In this document: positions 1-12,448 of the stretch, piece after piece
Position numbering within the stretch: the first letter of the stretch is position 1
How the letters are laid out: each line of letters starts with the position of its first letter
Assembly: GCA_015039465.1 (NCBI GenBank)
Contig: MU130344.1
Coordinates: 1-52,934, forward strand
Length of the DNA stretch: 52,934 bases
Reading direction: 5' to 3'
Origin: Phlegmacium glaucopus
Lineage: Eukaryota; Basidiomycota; Agaricomycetes; Agaricales; Cortinariaceae
The notes under the pieces: model-generated
The model's input: the letters and a program-made list of their open reading frames with translations, nothing else
Databases searched by the model: none
Told to the model about the DNA's origin: nothing
Made by a program: the position numbers and the translations under genes

Positions 1-1438
1 TATTTATTGTAGCTGATTCACATCCTATTTATATGGATATACATCACTGAAAGTCCCCTCTGGGAGTGTTGTACAGAGAGGGAGCTCAGTGTCTCAGTTT
101 CTGAGATGTGACATATGTGTGACACATGCCAAGCCAGATGTCACAGGTGACAGGCATTGCCCACCACCATTATCTGATAAATATAGCCTATTTTCTCTGC
201 TGTGGGACAAACTTCTGCAGTAGCTGCTGGTATTATTGTAGTGAAGGTGTTGGTTTGACCTACAACATCATTCTACACCATTTAGACTGTCTCTTTTGGT
301 GGTTTAAAAGACCTTCTGAGGGAGACTGAAGACAAAATGGAGTTCTGTCCTATTTTCCTAGCCCAAGCTCTGGGATAAGGGGGAGGTGGGTTCTGGCCTT
401 TTAAAAAAAAGTTATTAGTAGAATTAAGAATGTGAAAGATAGTAGGCCCTTGAACTTTGTAACCACTCCAAGAGCCTCTTCTACTAACAAAGTAGCTGGC
501 CCCTCATTTATGAGACTTGAAGATTTGTCAGATTAGCCCTCTTCTTCCTCTATTAAATTTGTCCTTTCATCACCTTCCCCTTCTTCTTATTTTTAATTTC
601 TCAAATTTTCTCTTGCCTTGGAGAAACACTCTGATGACATTTTGTAGAAAAAACAGATATATTTATTGATAAGGATCATTCACATTTGCTATAGATGAAG
701 GCCTAGCTACCCTACTTTGCATGCATATCATCTTTTTTATCTGACACACACCTTTTCACATTTAGTTACCTACATTTAATATTAGATGAACAAAACAAAT
801 TAATTAACAGTAAAGAAAAAATAACTAAAGGGTTGAAGAAGTAAATAATTGGAGTTAACTCTTTAGGTGTGTAACTTGTTTTTTTTGAACAGTACCTACA
901 GATGATGTTCACCTAAAGTCTATGAAATGAACTTCACAACCCTTAATACCTGTCATAACAGTTCAGCTGTGCCTACAAATGCAGCCCCAATTCAAAGAAC
1001 ATGCTTCTAATGTCTTAAAAAAGCCCACATATCCATGGCAGGCTCATGTATACATTGCCACACACCTTTGAGAGCCACATTACCAAAAAAAAAGATTTAT
1101 CTTTCTGCTCTAATTCCTATTCTATTTAATATAAAAACAGCCTGGCCCTTATATAGCCTGTGGATATGCATGGACCATTCAGCCCTACATGTAGTACTTT
1201 TCGGTCCCCAACCAGATCTGATCAAATTCTAAGGTCAACTTTCTTGGATACAAAATATCATTTATTTCAACTAATGTTATTGATTTTAATAATATTGATA
1301 GCCTATTAAGATATTTAAAAAATATAATACTCCAGTCAGGAGGGTTGCTGGTCTCATTGTTGTAACCTATAAAAAATAAAAAAACCCCATCATCATCATT
1401 TATAGCCTAAAAAAGGGAAGGAGGGATAAGCACATATA

Positions 1439-1655
1439 CATGTCATTGTGCAAATGTATTCATTATTGTAGGCATATATTTGTGGTTGTAGCTGCCTGTT
1501 CTTTGTCATACACATATATCTGTTGTTGTAGATGCCTATTTGTTGTTATACACATGTATTTGTCATTGTAGGTGTCTATTTGTTGTCATAAGCACTTATT
1601 TGTTGTTATACATGTTTATTTGTCATTGTACACATATTTGCTGTCATCAACCCTG
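1439..1655. repeat. Degenerate minisatellite, TATTTGT-rich
   Basis: Irregular tandem copies of a unit of about 20-30 bases built from TATTTGTTGT and TATACACAT, or TATTTGTCATTGTA. No reading frame or gene is linked to it. The rest of 1-2600 shows nothing recognisable apart from short ORFs that look random. Confidence 0.6.
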
Positions 1656-2609
1656 TACATGACCTATAATGAGTGTGTCTGAATAAGGGGTCCAACTGAT
1701 GTTTGGGAAGTTAAGCATAGTAGCTGTCAGAACAGCAGATCAATGACCATATGTTGACTGTAATGGTAATGAGATAACAGAGCCAAAATGGAGATTGGTC
1801 CCTGCTTTGCCACCATTGTTAGTCATAAACATGGCAACAAGTCTAAAGCAACTTTCATGCTTCAAGTTCACCACTGGGCCAAGCACCATTCTGCTAGAGT
1901 TTAAATAAACTTAAGCCTGCCAGTTTCCATTGAATGTTCTGTAGACATCTTCAGTTTTGCACATATTTATATATTAGACACTTTGATAAATGTTCCCACT
2001 ACACTTCAAGTTTGATGCTGCCAGTGCAATAATGTCAAAGCCAGAAAAGCATGGTCAGAAGGACTTGTAAGAGATTTTATTAAAATCAATTTATTTCTTA
2101 TAACTGAAATGGCCATTAGGCAACAATTAGACAAAGCTCATCTTGTAGCACTGATTGAGTGCCAACCAGAGGTTCCTTGGCCCACCAAGGTGTGTGCCTA
2201 TAAGGAGCCCCAGCTACTTGGGGTCAAACACCTCAAGATATAATCTGTAAGCAGAAGCAGAATATAATGAAATAAAAACCCTCCTGGTGAGGGGAGGTTA
2301 CCATTGTTGGTTGTGGTCCTTGTTATGATGCCTGTTGAAATAGGCATTGAAAATGGGTGTGGTGGTGCTGGTGTGAGAAACACAGGACAAAATCAACAAA
2401 CAGTGATGTGCACATCACATGTGGTCATGTGATCACACCCCTTACACTGAACAAAATACACAATTTTGATGCCAACAAGGTATTGCCATCACACCCACAT
2501 ATATTGGTTTATTGTGTGAATTGTGACATATGAGTTAGTTTCTGGTTTAATTTATGGTGATTGTATATAATTTATTTATTTTTCTAGTAAAGTTGGGTGA
2601 TTCATTTCC

Positions 2610-2760
2610 TAAGCTTGCAATTCAATTCTGCTCAGAATCTGCTCAGAATTAGTCAGATTCTGCTTGGAAATTGGTTGGATTCTGATTGGGAATTGGTCAG
2701 ACTTAGATTTAATCATATCTGATCAGATCTGGTCAGAATCTGGTCAAACAATTTGGCTCT
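2610..2760. repeat. Degenerate repeat of CAGAATCTG / TTGGTCAGA units
   Basis: Short imperfect repeats of CTCAGAATCTG, GTCAGATTCTG and TTGGTCAGA. Related CTCAGAAT and GGATCCAAG words return at 6500-6950 and 15,330-15,400, so this looks like one dispersed simple-repeat family of the compartment. Confidence 0.45.
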
Positions 2761-2769
2761 ATTACTGCC

Positions 2770-5700
2770 ATTTGGGGTGGTAAATATTCTGATCAGATTA
2801 GGTGGCTTACAGCAAAGACCTCCCTACATGTGCTGTTTGCTATCTTGTTCTCAGAGTTTTCCTGCCAGAATCTGGATGAGGTAATCTATGTTTCATTCAG
2901 CATATGCTTTTTATAGTGCGGACATATTTATTAAGAATTATAAAGGCAAGATAAGATAGCTCAAGAATATGCCAGTAAACATGATTGCATCAAAGGATTT
3001 CTGCCACAATAATGTATGTTTACCTACTAACTTGACATTGGATTGTAATGATTATATTTATCTCTTTAGTTACTAATTATAACAAAACTCTGATACCTGA
3101 CTGAACATAGTTACTGAAGTGACTCACAGCTAGACTAAAATAAAAGTAATAGTGTCTCAACTTCAACTCAAAGCTGAGGTTAGTATAAATAAATACCTAA
3201 AATAAAAGTAATATATAATAACTATGAAATAAATGAGGAAAAAAGACAGTGATCACATGTAAGTGAAACAATGAAAATAAAAGGGTGAACATGTGTAATA
3301 GATTGGTGGAGATAAGAAGAAAAAGAAAAGGTTTGTAACAGGCTGACTCCTGCTTGCACCATTCCTCCTTGGTGTCAAGCTCAGGGGCTGTTTGGCTTGT
3401 GACATGTTACCTGATAGTTGTAATATACAATTGTTTGAGTCTTACTTACCTATGTGTTATATGTTCAATGTTCAGAGACAGAGGATGGGCAACAATGAAG
3501 GAACAATGATAGCAGAGGATAGGAGCCAGAGGGGGGAAGACAGAACCAGTGTGGGTCCCACATGAAGTCAGAGATTGAAATGATTTTGCAATCAAGGCCT
3601 GCACTTGTTGAATGTTACTAAGCCAGCATTGGCTATTTTTAAAAACTTTATCACACCACATCAATAAACCCCCTTTCCCTAGCCTTCTCTTTGTTATGGA
3701 CCTGACAACCCAGCCCTCAATTTTGATGGGACACTGAAAGATGCATTTAAAATTAATCTTTTTAACTCACCTTCCAATAAACAGCCACTTGCATGTCCAA
3801 CAACAATAGATCAGGATTCTGTTTTCAGTTAGCATTCTAACATTATATTTAGCTTTTTGAAGATCTTACAGAGCTTTTCCAAAGGCTGATATTTTCTTAT
3901 TGTCAAAGCCTCCCAAATGTTGTATGGCCTGATCCAACTGTAGGGCCCTCATATGTCACCAGCACACCTTTCAGGTCATGTCATATCCTTGAGCAGGAAG
4001 AACCTTGTTTCATTACTAAGACCATCTGTTACACCCACAAACAAGTGCATTGGGTCAATGCTGTCAGAAGAGATGAGGATCATAGAGCTGATATTGTAAG
4101 TCTCCATTTATGGCAAGTGCCTGTGGCACTGAAGAGTCCACTGGCAGGAAACATTTCTCAAAAAGATTAGGATCATACCTCAATTTTCACTTAGAAGACC
4201 CATCTAACATGGCAAATTGTTTCCATAATCCTTCTGCTTTGTAGCAGAATAATGTTGGTTATTGAAGACACTTCAATGACAAATAACCCTAATTATGGCA
4301 ACTCTGATTTAGATCAGTGGAGCACAGACATTAATGGCCTTGATTATTCTACTTCATCCATCATCCATATTGCTTCATAAGCAAATGTTCTGTTAATTAA
4401 AAAATACCTTGATTTACTGTGAAAGTATGGTATTTATATTATTGAAAGTAATGTAGAATCCATATCATCTTTATATTTGCATTTTTTAATTTAAATGTCA
4501 CAGTGTCTTAATCACAAAACAAGATGAAAAGCACTTAAAATATTTAGCTGCACAAATCAAAACATCAAAACAATAGTTATTAAGCCTATAAGTTAAAGTA
4601 TGCACTGCAGAATTAGCTAGAGGGCTCACAGGTTCAGAAGAAGGACAAGAGTCACAAAGGCAAATTGGCATATTTCAACTCTTAACCATATTATTACTTT
4701 TAACTCACATTATCTAGAATTTTTTAAAGTAACTTAAATATAATTATATTAAAACCTATCTCAATAAGCCTACATACACCTACCAAAGAATATATTACTA
4801 TGGCTGCTGGTTATCTTAATTACTTGGCCACTGTTATTAAGATCTGCTATTTGCTTAGATAACACTATACTATATTTTTGCATCTGGTACTTCTATTTTT
4901 TCCTTCATAATTTTATCTAACCATATATACAGCTTCAAATTATTACTAATTATATCACTTAAAGTAATGTAGAAAGAAATAAAGTAGTTTAATTTGGTTA
5001 TGGTCATTTAAATTCTATTTCATATTTCATTCTACATTTAAGTGTGTTATCCTAATCAAACACTCTTTAGTGTATTTAATTTTAAATAAATTGGCCCAGT
5101 ATTAAGTCTGCAATAAGAGGAAAACAAAATTATTATTTTATATAGGAGGGTAAAAATGAAATTTAAATGAAGTCTCTTCTTATATTAATGATAAAACCAC
5201 ATAATTTAATAATATTCAAAGTTTTAAATCAATCTATATTTATATTTATGGCTTACTTTTAGAGGACAAACCAAAGACCCTGTAGAAGGCTACTGCAATG
5301 CAGGTTGGGCAAGCCAAAAGGATCATCATTCAGTTTCAGGTTACTCTTTTTATTCTGACTGTGGAGCAATATCTTAGAGCTCAAAAAAGTAGCATATAAT
5401 CACATTATCAAGTACTGAAGTGGAATACATTAGAAAGTAATTGCACTGGCAAAAGACAATAAGTTTCACTCATGTATAAAGCATATTGATCTCTGTTATC
5501 ACTTCATCTGTGAAACTGATGAAGATTAAAACATCATCATTGATTACATCTCTGCAAATGAAAACTTATTGAATATTTTTACAAAGAGCAGTTTGTTGAG
5601 ATGCTGGGATTGAGGAAGAAATTGGTTCAAATTTAGTCTAACAATGATTATGAGGTTGATTTGTTTAATCACTCACCTTATATCAACATTGCATGTTTCT

Positions 5701-6320
5701 TTATCACATAATAACCAGTGAATGTCCTCATTTAACTCAAGGGGTCAGTTGTTAAGTACATTCAGTTTATCATATATTTGCTTCACTTTATTTAGCAGTT
5801 TCAACTTCAACTTGAAGTTAAGACAGTAAGTAGAATAATTACTATACAAAAAATAATTATTAATACATGCATAACAGCTCATTACATGAGTTATCCTTTA
5901 TCCTCATTCTATAACTCATTCTTTATATGTGTTATGACTCATTGTTTTAGTATAAAAACTCTATCTTCTTGTATATACTTTAGATAGTTCTTAAGATCCT
6001 TAGTGAATATAGAATCTTTACTTTCTCAAACTCTACAAGACAATACTGAAGTGACTATTTGACATTCTTTAGAGCTTAATCTCTTACAAATGATCTTTTA
6101 CATGATTGTCTAAAGTCAGATTCATCTGAACTCTTCAAAGTCCTGGGACTAGGGTCTCAAACAGCATGATGGCACCAGGGCACAGGCAGATGCATGGCAA
6201 ATAATCCTGCTTAACAATTCCCACTAACTCAGATGCTTTTGTGCAGATACTGGGGCTCAAGCCCCTTTCCTGTCTTACTTAATCATGAGCACTTCCAACC
6301 ACTTGTCAATACAAATAAGT
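2770..6320. other. AT-rich stretch without recognisable genes
   Basis: Strongly AT-rich and almost free of CpG. Only short ORFs with no coding signature were seen on either strand, and no RNA gene or terminal repeats. The stretch 4350-5950 is especially A/T-rich with scattered poly-A and poly-T runs. It is probably decayed repeat sequence. Confidence 0.6.
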
Positions 6321-6324
6321 TGCC

Positions 6325-6650
6325 CAGAATGCCTGTCAATGTCTGAACACCAATGTCAACATCTGAATACCAGCATAAACACCCAAATGCCTAAATGCTA
6401 GCATGAACACCCTAGATGCCAACATCAATGCCCAAATGCCAGCACCTAGACTTGACCATCAATGCCTCAATGATGCAAAAACATCAGTACTTTACCCTCC
6501 CCCACACATTCTGCTCAGATCCAAGCAGATCCAAGCAGATCCCAAGCAGGTCCAAGCAGATTCCAAGTGGAATGGTCAGATCCAAGCAGAGTCCAAGCAG
6601 AGTCTAAGCAGATTCCAAGCAGATTCCAAGTGGATCCAAGCAAATAAGAG
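6325..6650. repeat. Two adjacent short-unit tandem arrays
   Basis: Positions 6325-6470 hold imperfect copies of a word like ATGCCAACATCAATGCCCAA. From about 6508 the array changes to 10-11 base units of the type GATCCAAGCA, at least ten of them, with GATTCCAAGCA variants. The 103-codon open frame across this stretch is a by-product of the array and is not called as a gene. Confidence 0.75.
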
Positions 6651-6671
6651 ACAAATTTATTGGGAAAATAC

Positions 6672-6862
6672 TTCTGTTAAGGTTTTGTTAAGGTTTTTGT
6701 TAAGGTTCTGTTAAGGTTAGGGAGGTATATAATTTGTTAAGGTTTTGTTAAGGTTTTTGTTAAAATTGTGTTAAGGTTAGGGAGGTATATAGTTTGTTAA
6801 GGTTTATTAAGGTTTTGTTAAGGTTTTGTTAAGGCTTTGTTAAGGTTAAGGAGGTATATAGG
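6672..6862. repeat. Higher-order minisatellite TTTGTTAAGGT
   Basis: The basic unit is about 11 bases (TTTGTTAAGGT). Several units plus the spacer TTAGGGAGGTATATA form a higher-order block of about 62 bases, present three times. TTAGGG occurs only inside the spacer and not in tandem, so this is not a telomere array. Confidence 0.75.
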
Positions 6863-7376
6863 TTCCATTCCTAGCAGTCCAAGTGGATCCGAGTGGGTCC
6901 AAGCAAATTCTGCTCAGAATACACTCAAAAAGTGCTCAGAATGTGTGGGGGAGAGTAAAGACCTCAAAAACATCACAACATGAACACTGGCACCACCACC
7001 ACCTCTTCTCATTATTGGATGGTGTTCTGACCCACAAGAAGAGACTCTTTCTTGTGTTAAATGCCTCTTTATATTGTATTTCCTTCTATGCTAGTATGTA
7101 ACATGCTTTTCATCTTCACAGAAATATAGTGGATGCCAAACAAGCAAACAACAATGAACATACAAACAAACAACTGAATAAACAAACAAATCTGACAGAG
7201 CTTGGTGTAGACCTTACTGCTATATGTTTCATTTCTTTCTCTTTTTACCAATTGCTTATCTGTTGAGGTTATTTAGTCCCTCATTTGCTTTTTTCTCAAG
7301 GGAATGTCCCACCACTAGCTCCAGTACAAGACCAACTTGTTTCCCTACCCTACCCTCTCCAACACCATGCCTTAGG

Positions 7377-7872
7377 TAGGGTTACCAAAGTTCAGTTCAG
7401 GTTCATGCATTTAGAGATTTGTAATTCATGCAGTTTGAACTGAACTGCTGAACTGTTAGGTCCTGGAAGGGCAGAAAATTCACTCTTTTTAACTTAATAT
7501 CTTCTGGAAAGTGATCTTTCAGTGATGTATGAACATTGGAATAATTTGGCAGTCCTTTTGAGCATGAAATAATGCCTGAGAAAGAAGGTAGTGGCCAGAC
7601 TTGGTATGTGATGTAATTATGTCAGCATAGCCTACATTACCTATTTAGGGAAATAAATATACATCAATATTTTTCTGTGTTTTCAAGGAGTTCTGAGCTC
7701 ATATATGAGTGGAAATCAGTGGCTAGGGCCTAAGGAAGAGGTCTTTGCTGTGATCCACCAGTGATCTGATCAGACTTGTGGTTAATTTCAGATTTTATAA
7801 TGGTTCTTCAGTTCAGTTCAGTTCAGGCTGAGGATGTCAAGAACTGAACTGAACTGAACTTTGGTAACCCTA
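7377..7872. mobile_element. MITE with 22-bp terminal inverted repeats and TA duplication
   Basis: The left end at 7379 reads GGGTTACCAAAGTTCAGTTC. The right end at 7870 is its inverse complement, and 22 bases match exactly. TA stands directly outside both ends (7377-7378 and 7871-7872). The element is 492 bp with no usable ORF. A TA target and non-coding interior fit a MITE mobilised by a Tc1/mariner or similar transposase. Its ends differ from those of the Tc1 element at 15.67 kb, which therefore need not be its source. Near 19.2 kb there are related GAACTGAAC words. Confidence 0.8.
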
Positions 7873-8290
7873 ATTGTAGGATATGAAAATGATACTATGT
7901 GAGTTGTTGACAACTGCAGACAATAATGCAAATGTTATTGATAGCTACAAAGGCATCCACAAGTATCATTGTATACTGTGAAGTTGTTAAATTGCAAAAA
8001 TAATGTGTTTATGGACCTAGACATCATTTGAGTTATATTACCATTTTTGATGATCTAAAGAGCTGTCTGAAACTATTTTTAGGGTGCACAAATGACTGGC
8101 TTAAACTGGTTAAAACTGGTCAATCTTGACCAGTCATTTTGCAGTTTTTGATTTTACAAATGACCTGTGCCTTGTGTTTGAAGGTCTGGTTATGAGACTG
8201 GATAAAGACTGTAACCAGACTGGACCAGATCAGACCGGAAAAAGACCAGACCACTGGTCTGGTCTTTTGATTTTTGAGAATCAAAGACTG

Positions 8291-8641
8291 CATCAGAAAA
8301 AAATAACCTTGGCCTGGCTGGCTCTGGCTGCCCTGGCCAGCCCTGAACATCTTTGGCTAGGTTTAAAAATCTGAAAAAAGTCTAACAAATCACAGAAATA
8401 TTTATAGTACCCAATTCCAAAAAAAGTAAACAATTACATAAACCAAAGACAGAAAAATGCAAAAAAATAAAAAAAATCAAAACATCGAACATATGTAATT
8501 GTTTACATTTTTTGGAATTGGGTACTATAAATATTTCTGTGATTTGTTAGACTTTTTTCAGATTTTTAAACCTAGCCAAAGATGTTCAGGGCTGGCCAGG
8601 GCAGCCAGAGCCAGCCAGGCCAAGGTTATTTTTTTCTGATG
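8291..8641. repeat. Near-perfect 150-bp foldback (long hairpin)
   Basis: Positions 8291-8440 and 8492-8641 are inverse complements over 150 bases without a gap; I found one mismatch, near 8426. The spacer of 51 bases is A-rich. A transcript would fold into a long hairpin. Directly left (8085-8290) lie several inverted CTGGTC / GACCAG words that extend the palindromic character. No clean target-site duplication was found. It may be a foldback transposon, a MITE or a hairpin-RNA locus. Confidence 0.9.
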
Positions 8642-8842
8642 TGGAAAAAGACTGGTCTCAATTAACCAGTATAAATTGTTGTGAGTGTTGTATATAAACA
8701 CCAACCAGAGAGCAGTGGACCAGTCTTCAGGTCAAGAGACTCCCTGTTATTTGTTTAGGGAAGGCTTAGCCTTAGACTTGTATCACACAGAGGTAGGGGG
8801 TGAGAATAGAGATGAGAAGGATGAGGATGAAGATCTTGGAAT

Positions 8843-8882
8843 GTGACTGAGGGTGGAGGATGAGGATGAGGATGAGGATGAA
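8843..8882. repeat. GATGAG microsatellite
   Basis: A short run of GATGAG hexamers. The serine-rich frame seen on the opposite strand is produced by this run. Confidence 0.7.
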
Positions 8883-8989
8883 TGAAAAAGAGTCTTTAGA
8901 AAGACTATAGCAGTAGACAATAGGGGGCAGTGACAGTTAAAGGCTGAAAAAGCAAACTTGAGGGAGGAATTCACTGGAATTCCACTGAG

Positions 8990-10340
8990 AAGATAACTGT
9001 TGGGGAGTAAGAATGAATTGGAGGGAACTACCTATCCTGGTACAAAAGAACAGTATTTATACCCTAAGGATGAGGCTATGTAGAACAATAATGATAAAAA
9101 CAAGTACACACTGTCAGAAGAAGGATGATGAAGAGAGGACAGCTGCGAGAAGAAAAGAACAATGGAAAAGAAGAAGGAACAATAAAAAAATCTGTAAAGT
9201 GTCAAAGTGCAAGAGAAAAGAAGAGAAGGCAGTGTACACAGTCCAATAGCAAAAATATATTGACTCCATAGGTGTGTGGTCATGTCAAAAATGTGAAAGG
9301 TCCTGAGTCAACACTTGAAAGGTGGCAGCCTTGTTCCCGAGAAAATACCTCTGCAAGAATAATCCTCTGCTGCTGATTCATCTCCAACTCCTGCTTAGTC
9401 ATGATCCTCCTGGACTTCCTAAATTGTCATAAAGAGGGTGGGAAGGCTTCAGGTACCATGTGAATGATGGTTTTGGCAGTGAATGATAAGATAAGAGGTA
9501 TATAATTGAGGATAGGGGAGTGAGATCCAGGAGCAAGGTATGGCAAGATAGATAGCTGAGGGGAAGACTTGTGGGTCCATAGCCACAACAATGATGACAA
9601 AGCCTTTTACATAATGGGAGATGTAGTTGATGCGTCCATAAAGGGGCTGTTCTTGAAATGATGGGCCAAAGATACAATCAAACATGAGCCAATGACTGAT
9701 GCAAATAGTAGATTGATCGCTTTGTTGAACTGCTAGCCAAGGGACAAACAGATGGTAGATGTTTAGGAGCATGTTGATAGTGTAAATGATTGAGAGCATA
9801 GTGTGAGACATTGAGAATATGATGAGTGATGAGGATGATAATGTCGAATGAATGATTTTATTGACCAGGAACACAATTCAGGGTTGCTTCCAAAATAGGT
9901 AAGTGAATTAAAAGTCCACTTATTTTCATGATGGCAACTTTTAAGCTTTGTTCTCACACTACCAATCAGTATTGGTGTGCGATACTGTTTGTTTCCTGCA
10001 ACCTTCATTATGTCTCCTTACCATTGCCTGAGCTTCTTCACAATTGCCTTTCCACCCTTGTCAAGCCTTTCAAGTCCTCTTTCATACTCTGAGGCTACTT
10101 CCAGGTCATGCAGGATGCACTCCTTGTCAACAGTGTTTGCTTCATGGTCCAACCACCTATCATCAGCTGAAGAAATACTTTCCCTTCATGATAGCCTCAA
10201 GGATTAATGCTTCTTTGCGAATCTTGATTTTTTTGAAAATTTATCAAGACCTTTCTTAAGAATATTGAGGGTTTTGGAGCCATAGTGAGGTTTGTTCACA
10301 GTAAAATGTATTAAATAGTTTATTTTTGACCCACTGTGGT
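8990..10340. other. Unresolved, possibly decayed coding DNA
   Basis: This stretch keeps some CpGs (near 9140, 9335, 9632, 9717, 9844, 9978 and 10,219), unlike its neighbours. The minus strand carries an open frame of 141 codons (9449-9874), hydrophobic and without a motif I recognise, and further broken frames up to about 10,210. It may be a mutated transposon gene younger than its surroundings, but no transposase or polymerase signature could be read. No function is proposed. Confidence 0.35.
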
Positions 10341-10520
10341 GCATCTCACTGTGATCCACACCTGCTCAACTAATTAGCTTGGCTACATATCTCAGGGTCA
10401 ATGGTAACCTAGTGCCAATAATATGTATGCATTTTTCACCTGGATGGGTATGCCTTATGAGTTCTCATGGTTGTATGAGTCATGGCTTGCATTTCTCTGC
10501 AAACCAACTTGGTGGACCCA

Positions 10521-11099
10521 TGTTACATTCCGTCATACGTTACTCTGGTCCGACTCCGTCGGAGTTGTTTCCGGAAGTCCGTACTCCATTCCAGTACTTT
10601 CCCTTGTTTCCGGTTCTACTCCTCCTACGTCCAACTCCGAGATTTCTCCATATCATTCCGGCTCTTCCGACGTTACTCCAAACTCATTTCCACATCTTCG
10701 TCACAACCACTATTTCTTTGTCATCACTTTCCCACCATCAGTCAGCACACCAGCTATGGATTATTCACCCCAAGAATGCAGGACCTTCCGGGAGCAGAAC
10801 GCAGCATTTATATTTATATTTTATATTTCAGATGCTATTCCTTTTATATTTAAGTACTTGAAACTTGTATGTTTTCCTCAGTTCGAATATCAACTTAGTT
10901 TCCCTCTCCTATTATTCTTCTAAGTCCCTCCGACTTCCGGTTCCACTCCGTTCCGTTCCTACTCCGAAATTAGGACACGAAGGTTCTGGGTAGCACAGCA
11001 CATAAGCTGAGGCTAAGTCCTATCCTTTCCGTGACTCCGTTCTGTGACTCCGTCCGTTACTCCGTCCGAAACTCCGGAACAGAGTTCCCGTACTTAACA
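10521..11099. mobile_element. Solo LTR of an LTR retrotransposon
   Basis: The 579-bp unit begins TGTTA and ends TAACA, the usual TG...CA inverted ends. It is flanked by a perfect 5-bp direct repeat ACCCA (10,516-10,520 and 11,100-11,104). No gag or pol follows, so it is a solo LTR left by recombination between two LTRs. It is full of ACTCCG, TTCCG and TCCGTC words and is thus a CpG island inside a CpG-poor block. Overlapping open frames of 120-166 codons run through it in three phases; they reflect its composition and are not genes. Ty3 or copia origin cannot be told without internal sequence. Confidence 0.92.
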
Positions 11100-11109
11100 A
11101 CCCAAAAAT

Positions 11110-12210
11110 GTATGAGGTATAAGGGAGTATGTGTTATATAGGCTATGTGTTATGAGGGAGTCAACTGTATAAGTAATAGGTTACATCAAACTCACCTAGC
11201 AGGGGATCCAAAGAGGAAAGGATAAGGATTCCTGCTAGGATGGGGGGGTATTTAAGTACTAATATGGACATAATGGAGATATGTAAATAAATAAGAAACA
11301 GCATGATAAATACAGATAATAAAAATGGTGTCATGTGAAAATGAATAAAATAATAAAATAAGAAGAAGTCAGATTGGGATCAGGAGTTGGTTTAGGACCA
11401 ATTGGGGTTTGGGAGTTGGACCGGGACCAATTGAGGTTCAGGAGTTGAGTTGGGAGTTGGTTTGGGTTTCGATCAAGTTTGTCAATGAGGTGGAATATAC
11501 AAAGTTGGAGTTAGGTTTAGATTTGGAAGTTTAATTGTGAGTTGGTTCAGGTTTGGACCCAATCAGGAGTCAGTAATTGGGTTGAAAATTGGGTGTCCCC
11601 TAACAGATATAGGCAATTACACAAGTTCAGTATGACTCTGTTGGTATAGGTGACCACATGAGTTTGAGGTTGTTGGCTGAGGTGTGTTTCAATGAGCTCC
11701 AGAAAGTAAGGTTTGTCCATGCTTAAAGAAGTGGATGCAAGAGTAGTTTAGACCTTTTGTTATGGCAACTATAAGCTTGCACTTGCATTTGGTGCTGGGC
11801 AAATAATCCAGATAACTAGGGATTTTATACAGATGCAATTGTTATCCCACAACTAGACTGAGGGTGACAGGTTCTGAGCAAGCTAGATAGATTAAGACCA
11901 TTGGTACTAAGGTATAAACTAAGGAAGACCCAGCTAGAGGAGTTGCTCTTATATAGGTAAAGGTAAGAGTACTGTAGCAGTCCACAGTCGATGGTCTGTG
12001 GTAGTATATTGAGTCATAGGTAGCAGTAATGAGTCATGGGGAGTCATAGGGTCAAGAGTAGTCTAAGTATAGTATATTGGTGGAATGGAGAGGTAGGGAA
12101 TGAGGTAAGGAATGAGGAAATGGGAAAGAGGGGAGAAAAGGAATAAGAGGGCTGCTTAGCAAACATTCTGGATATTCATAACAATAACTGCTAATGTGCA
12201 GTTTTTGATT
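11110..12210. repeat. Degenerate GGAGTTGG repeat and gene-free DNA
   Basis: Positions 11,375-11,600 contain imperfect repeats of words such as GGAGTTGGTTTAGGACCAAT. A small palindrome (CCTAGCAGG ... CCTGCTAGG) lies at 11,196-11,241. The remainder shows nothing recognisable. Confidence 0.5.
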
Positions 12211-12214
12211 GCTG

Positions 12215-12445
12215 CTAATCCTGCTGCCAATGCCAAATGAGACTGTGGGTACAGGCATGAACATGCATTGCTCTGGGCAGGCAGCTTTAAAACAAATCAA
12301 AAACACCCAATACAGATGATAAATGAGTTAGATAAGTGCTGATTGGCAGAAATGTGTATATTTTTACTGCTGCCAATGCTCCAGTGCTAAATTAGACTGC
12401 AGGTGTGGGTGTGGACATGCATTGCCCTGGCCAGCAGCTTTAAAA
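12215..12445. repeat. Direct repeat pair beside the second foldback
   Basis: A block of about 85 bases starting GCTGCCAATGCC and ending near GGCAGCTTTAAAA (about 12,220-12,300) recurs in diverged form at about 12,365-12,445. The right copy abuts the left arm of the foldback at 12,449. Confidence 0.6.
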
Positions 12446-12448
12446 TTC

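Noticed and set aside
6700..6850. TTAGGG as an internal telomere relic
   Set aside because: TTAGGG appears only once per higher-order block and not in tandem.
9399..9874. Minus-strand open frames as a membrane-protein gene
   Set aside because: Two hydrophobic frames overlap, there is no start context or splice pattern, and no family motif was recognised; kept only as unresolved decayed DNA.
10379..10923. Three overlapping open frames of 123-166 codons
   Set aside because: They lie mostly inside the solo LTR, in three phases at once, and come from its TCCG-rich composition; no domain is visible.
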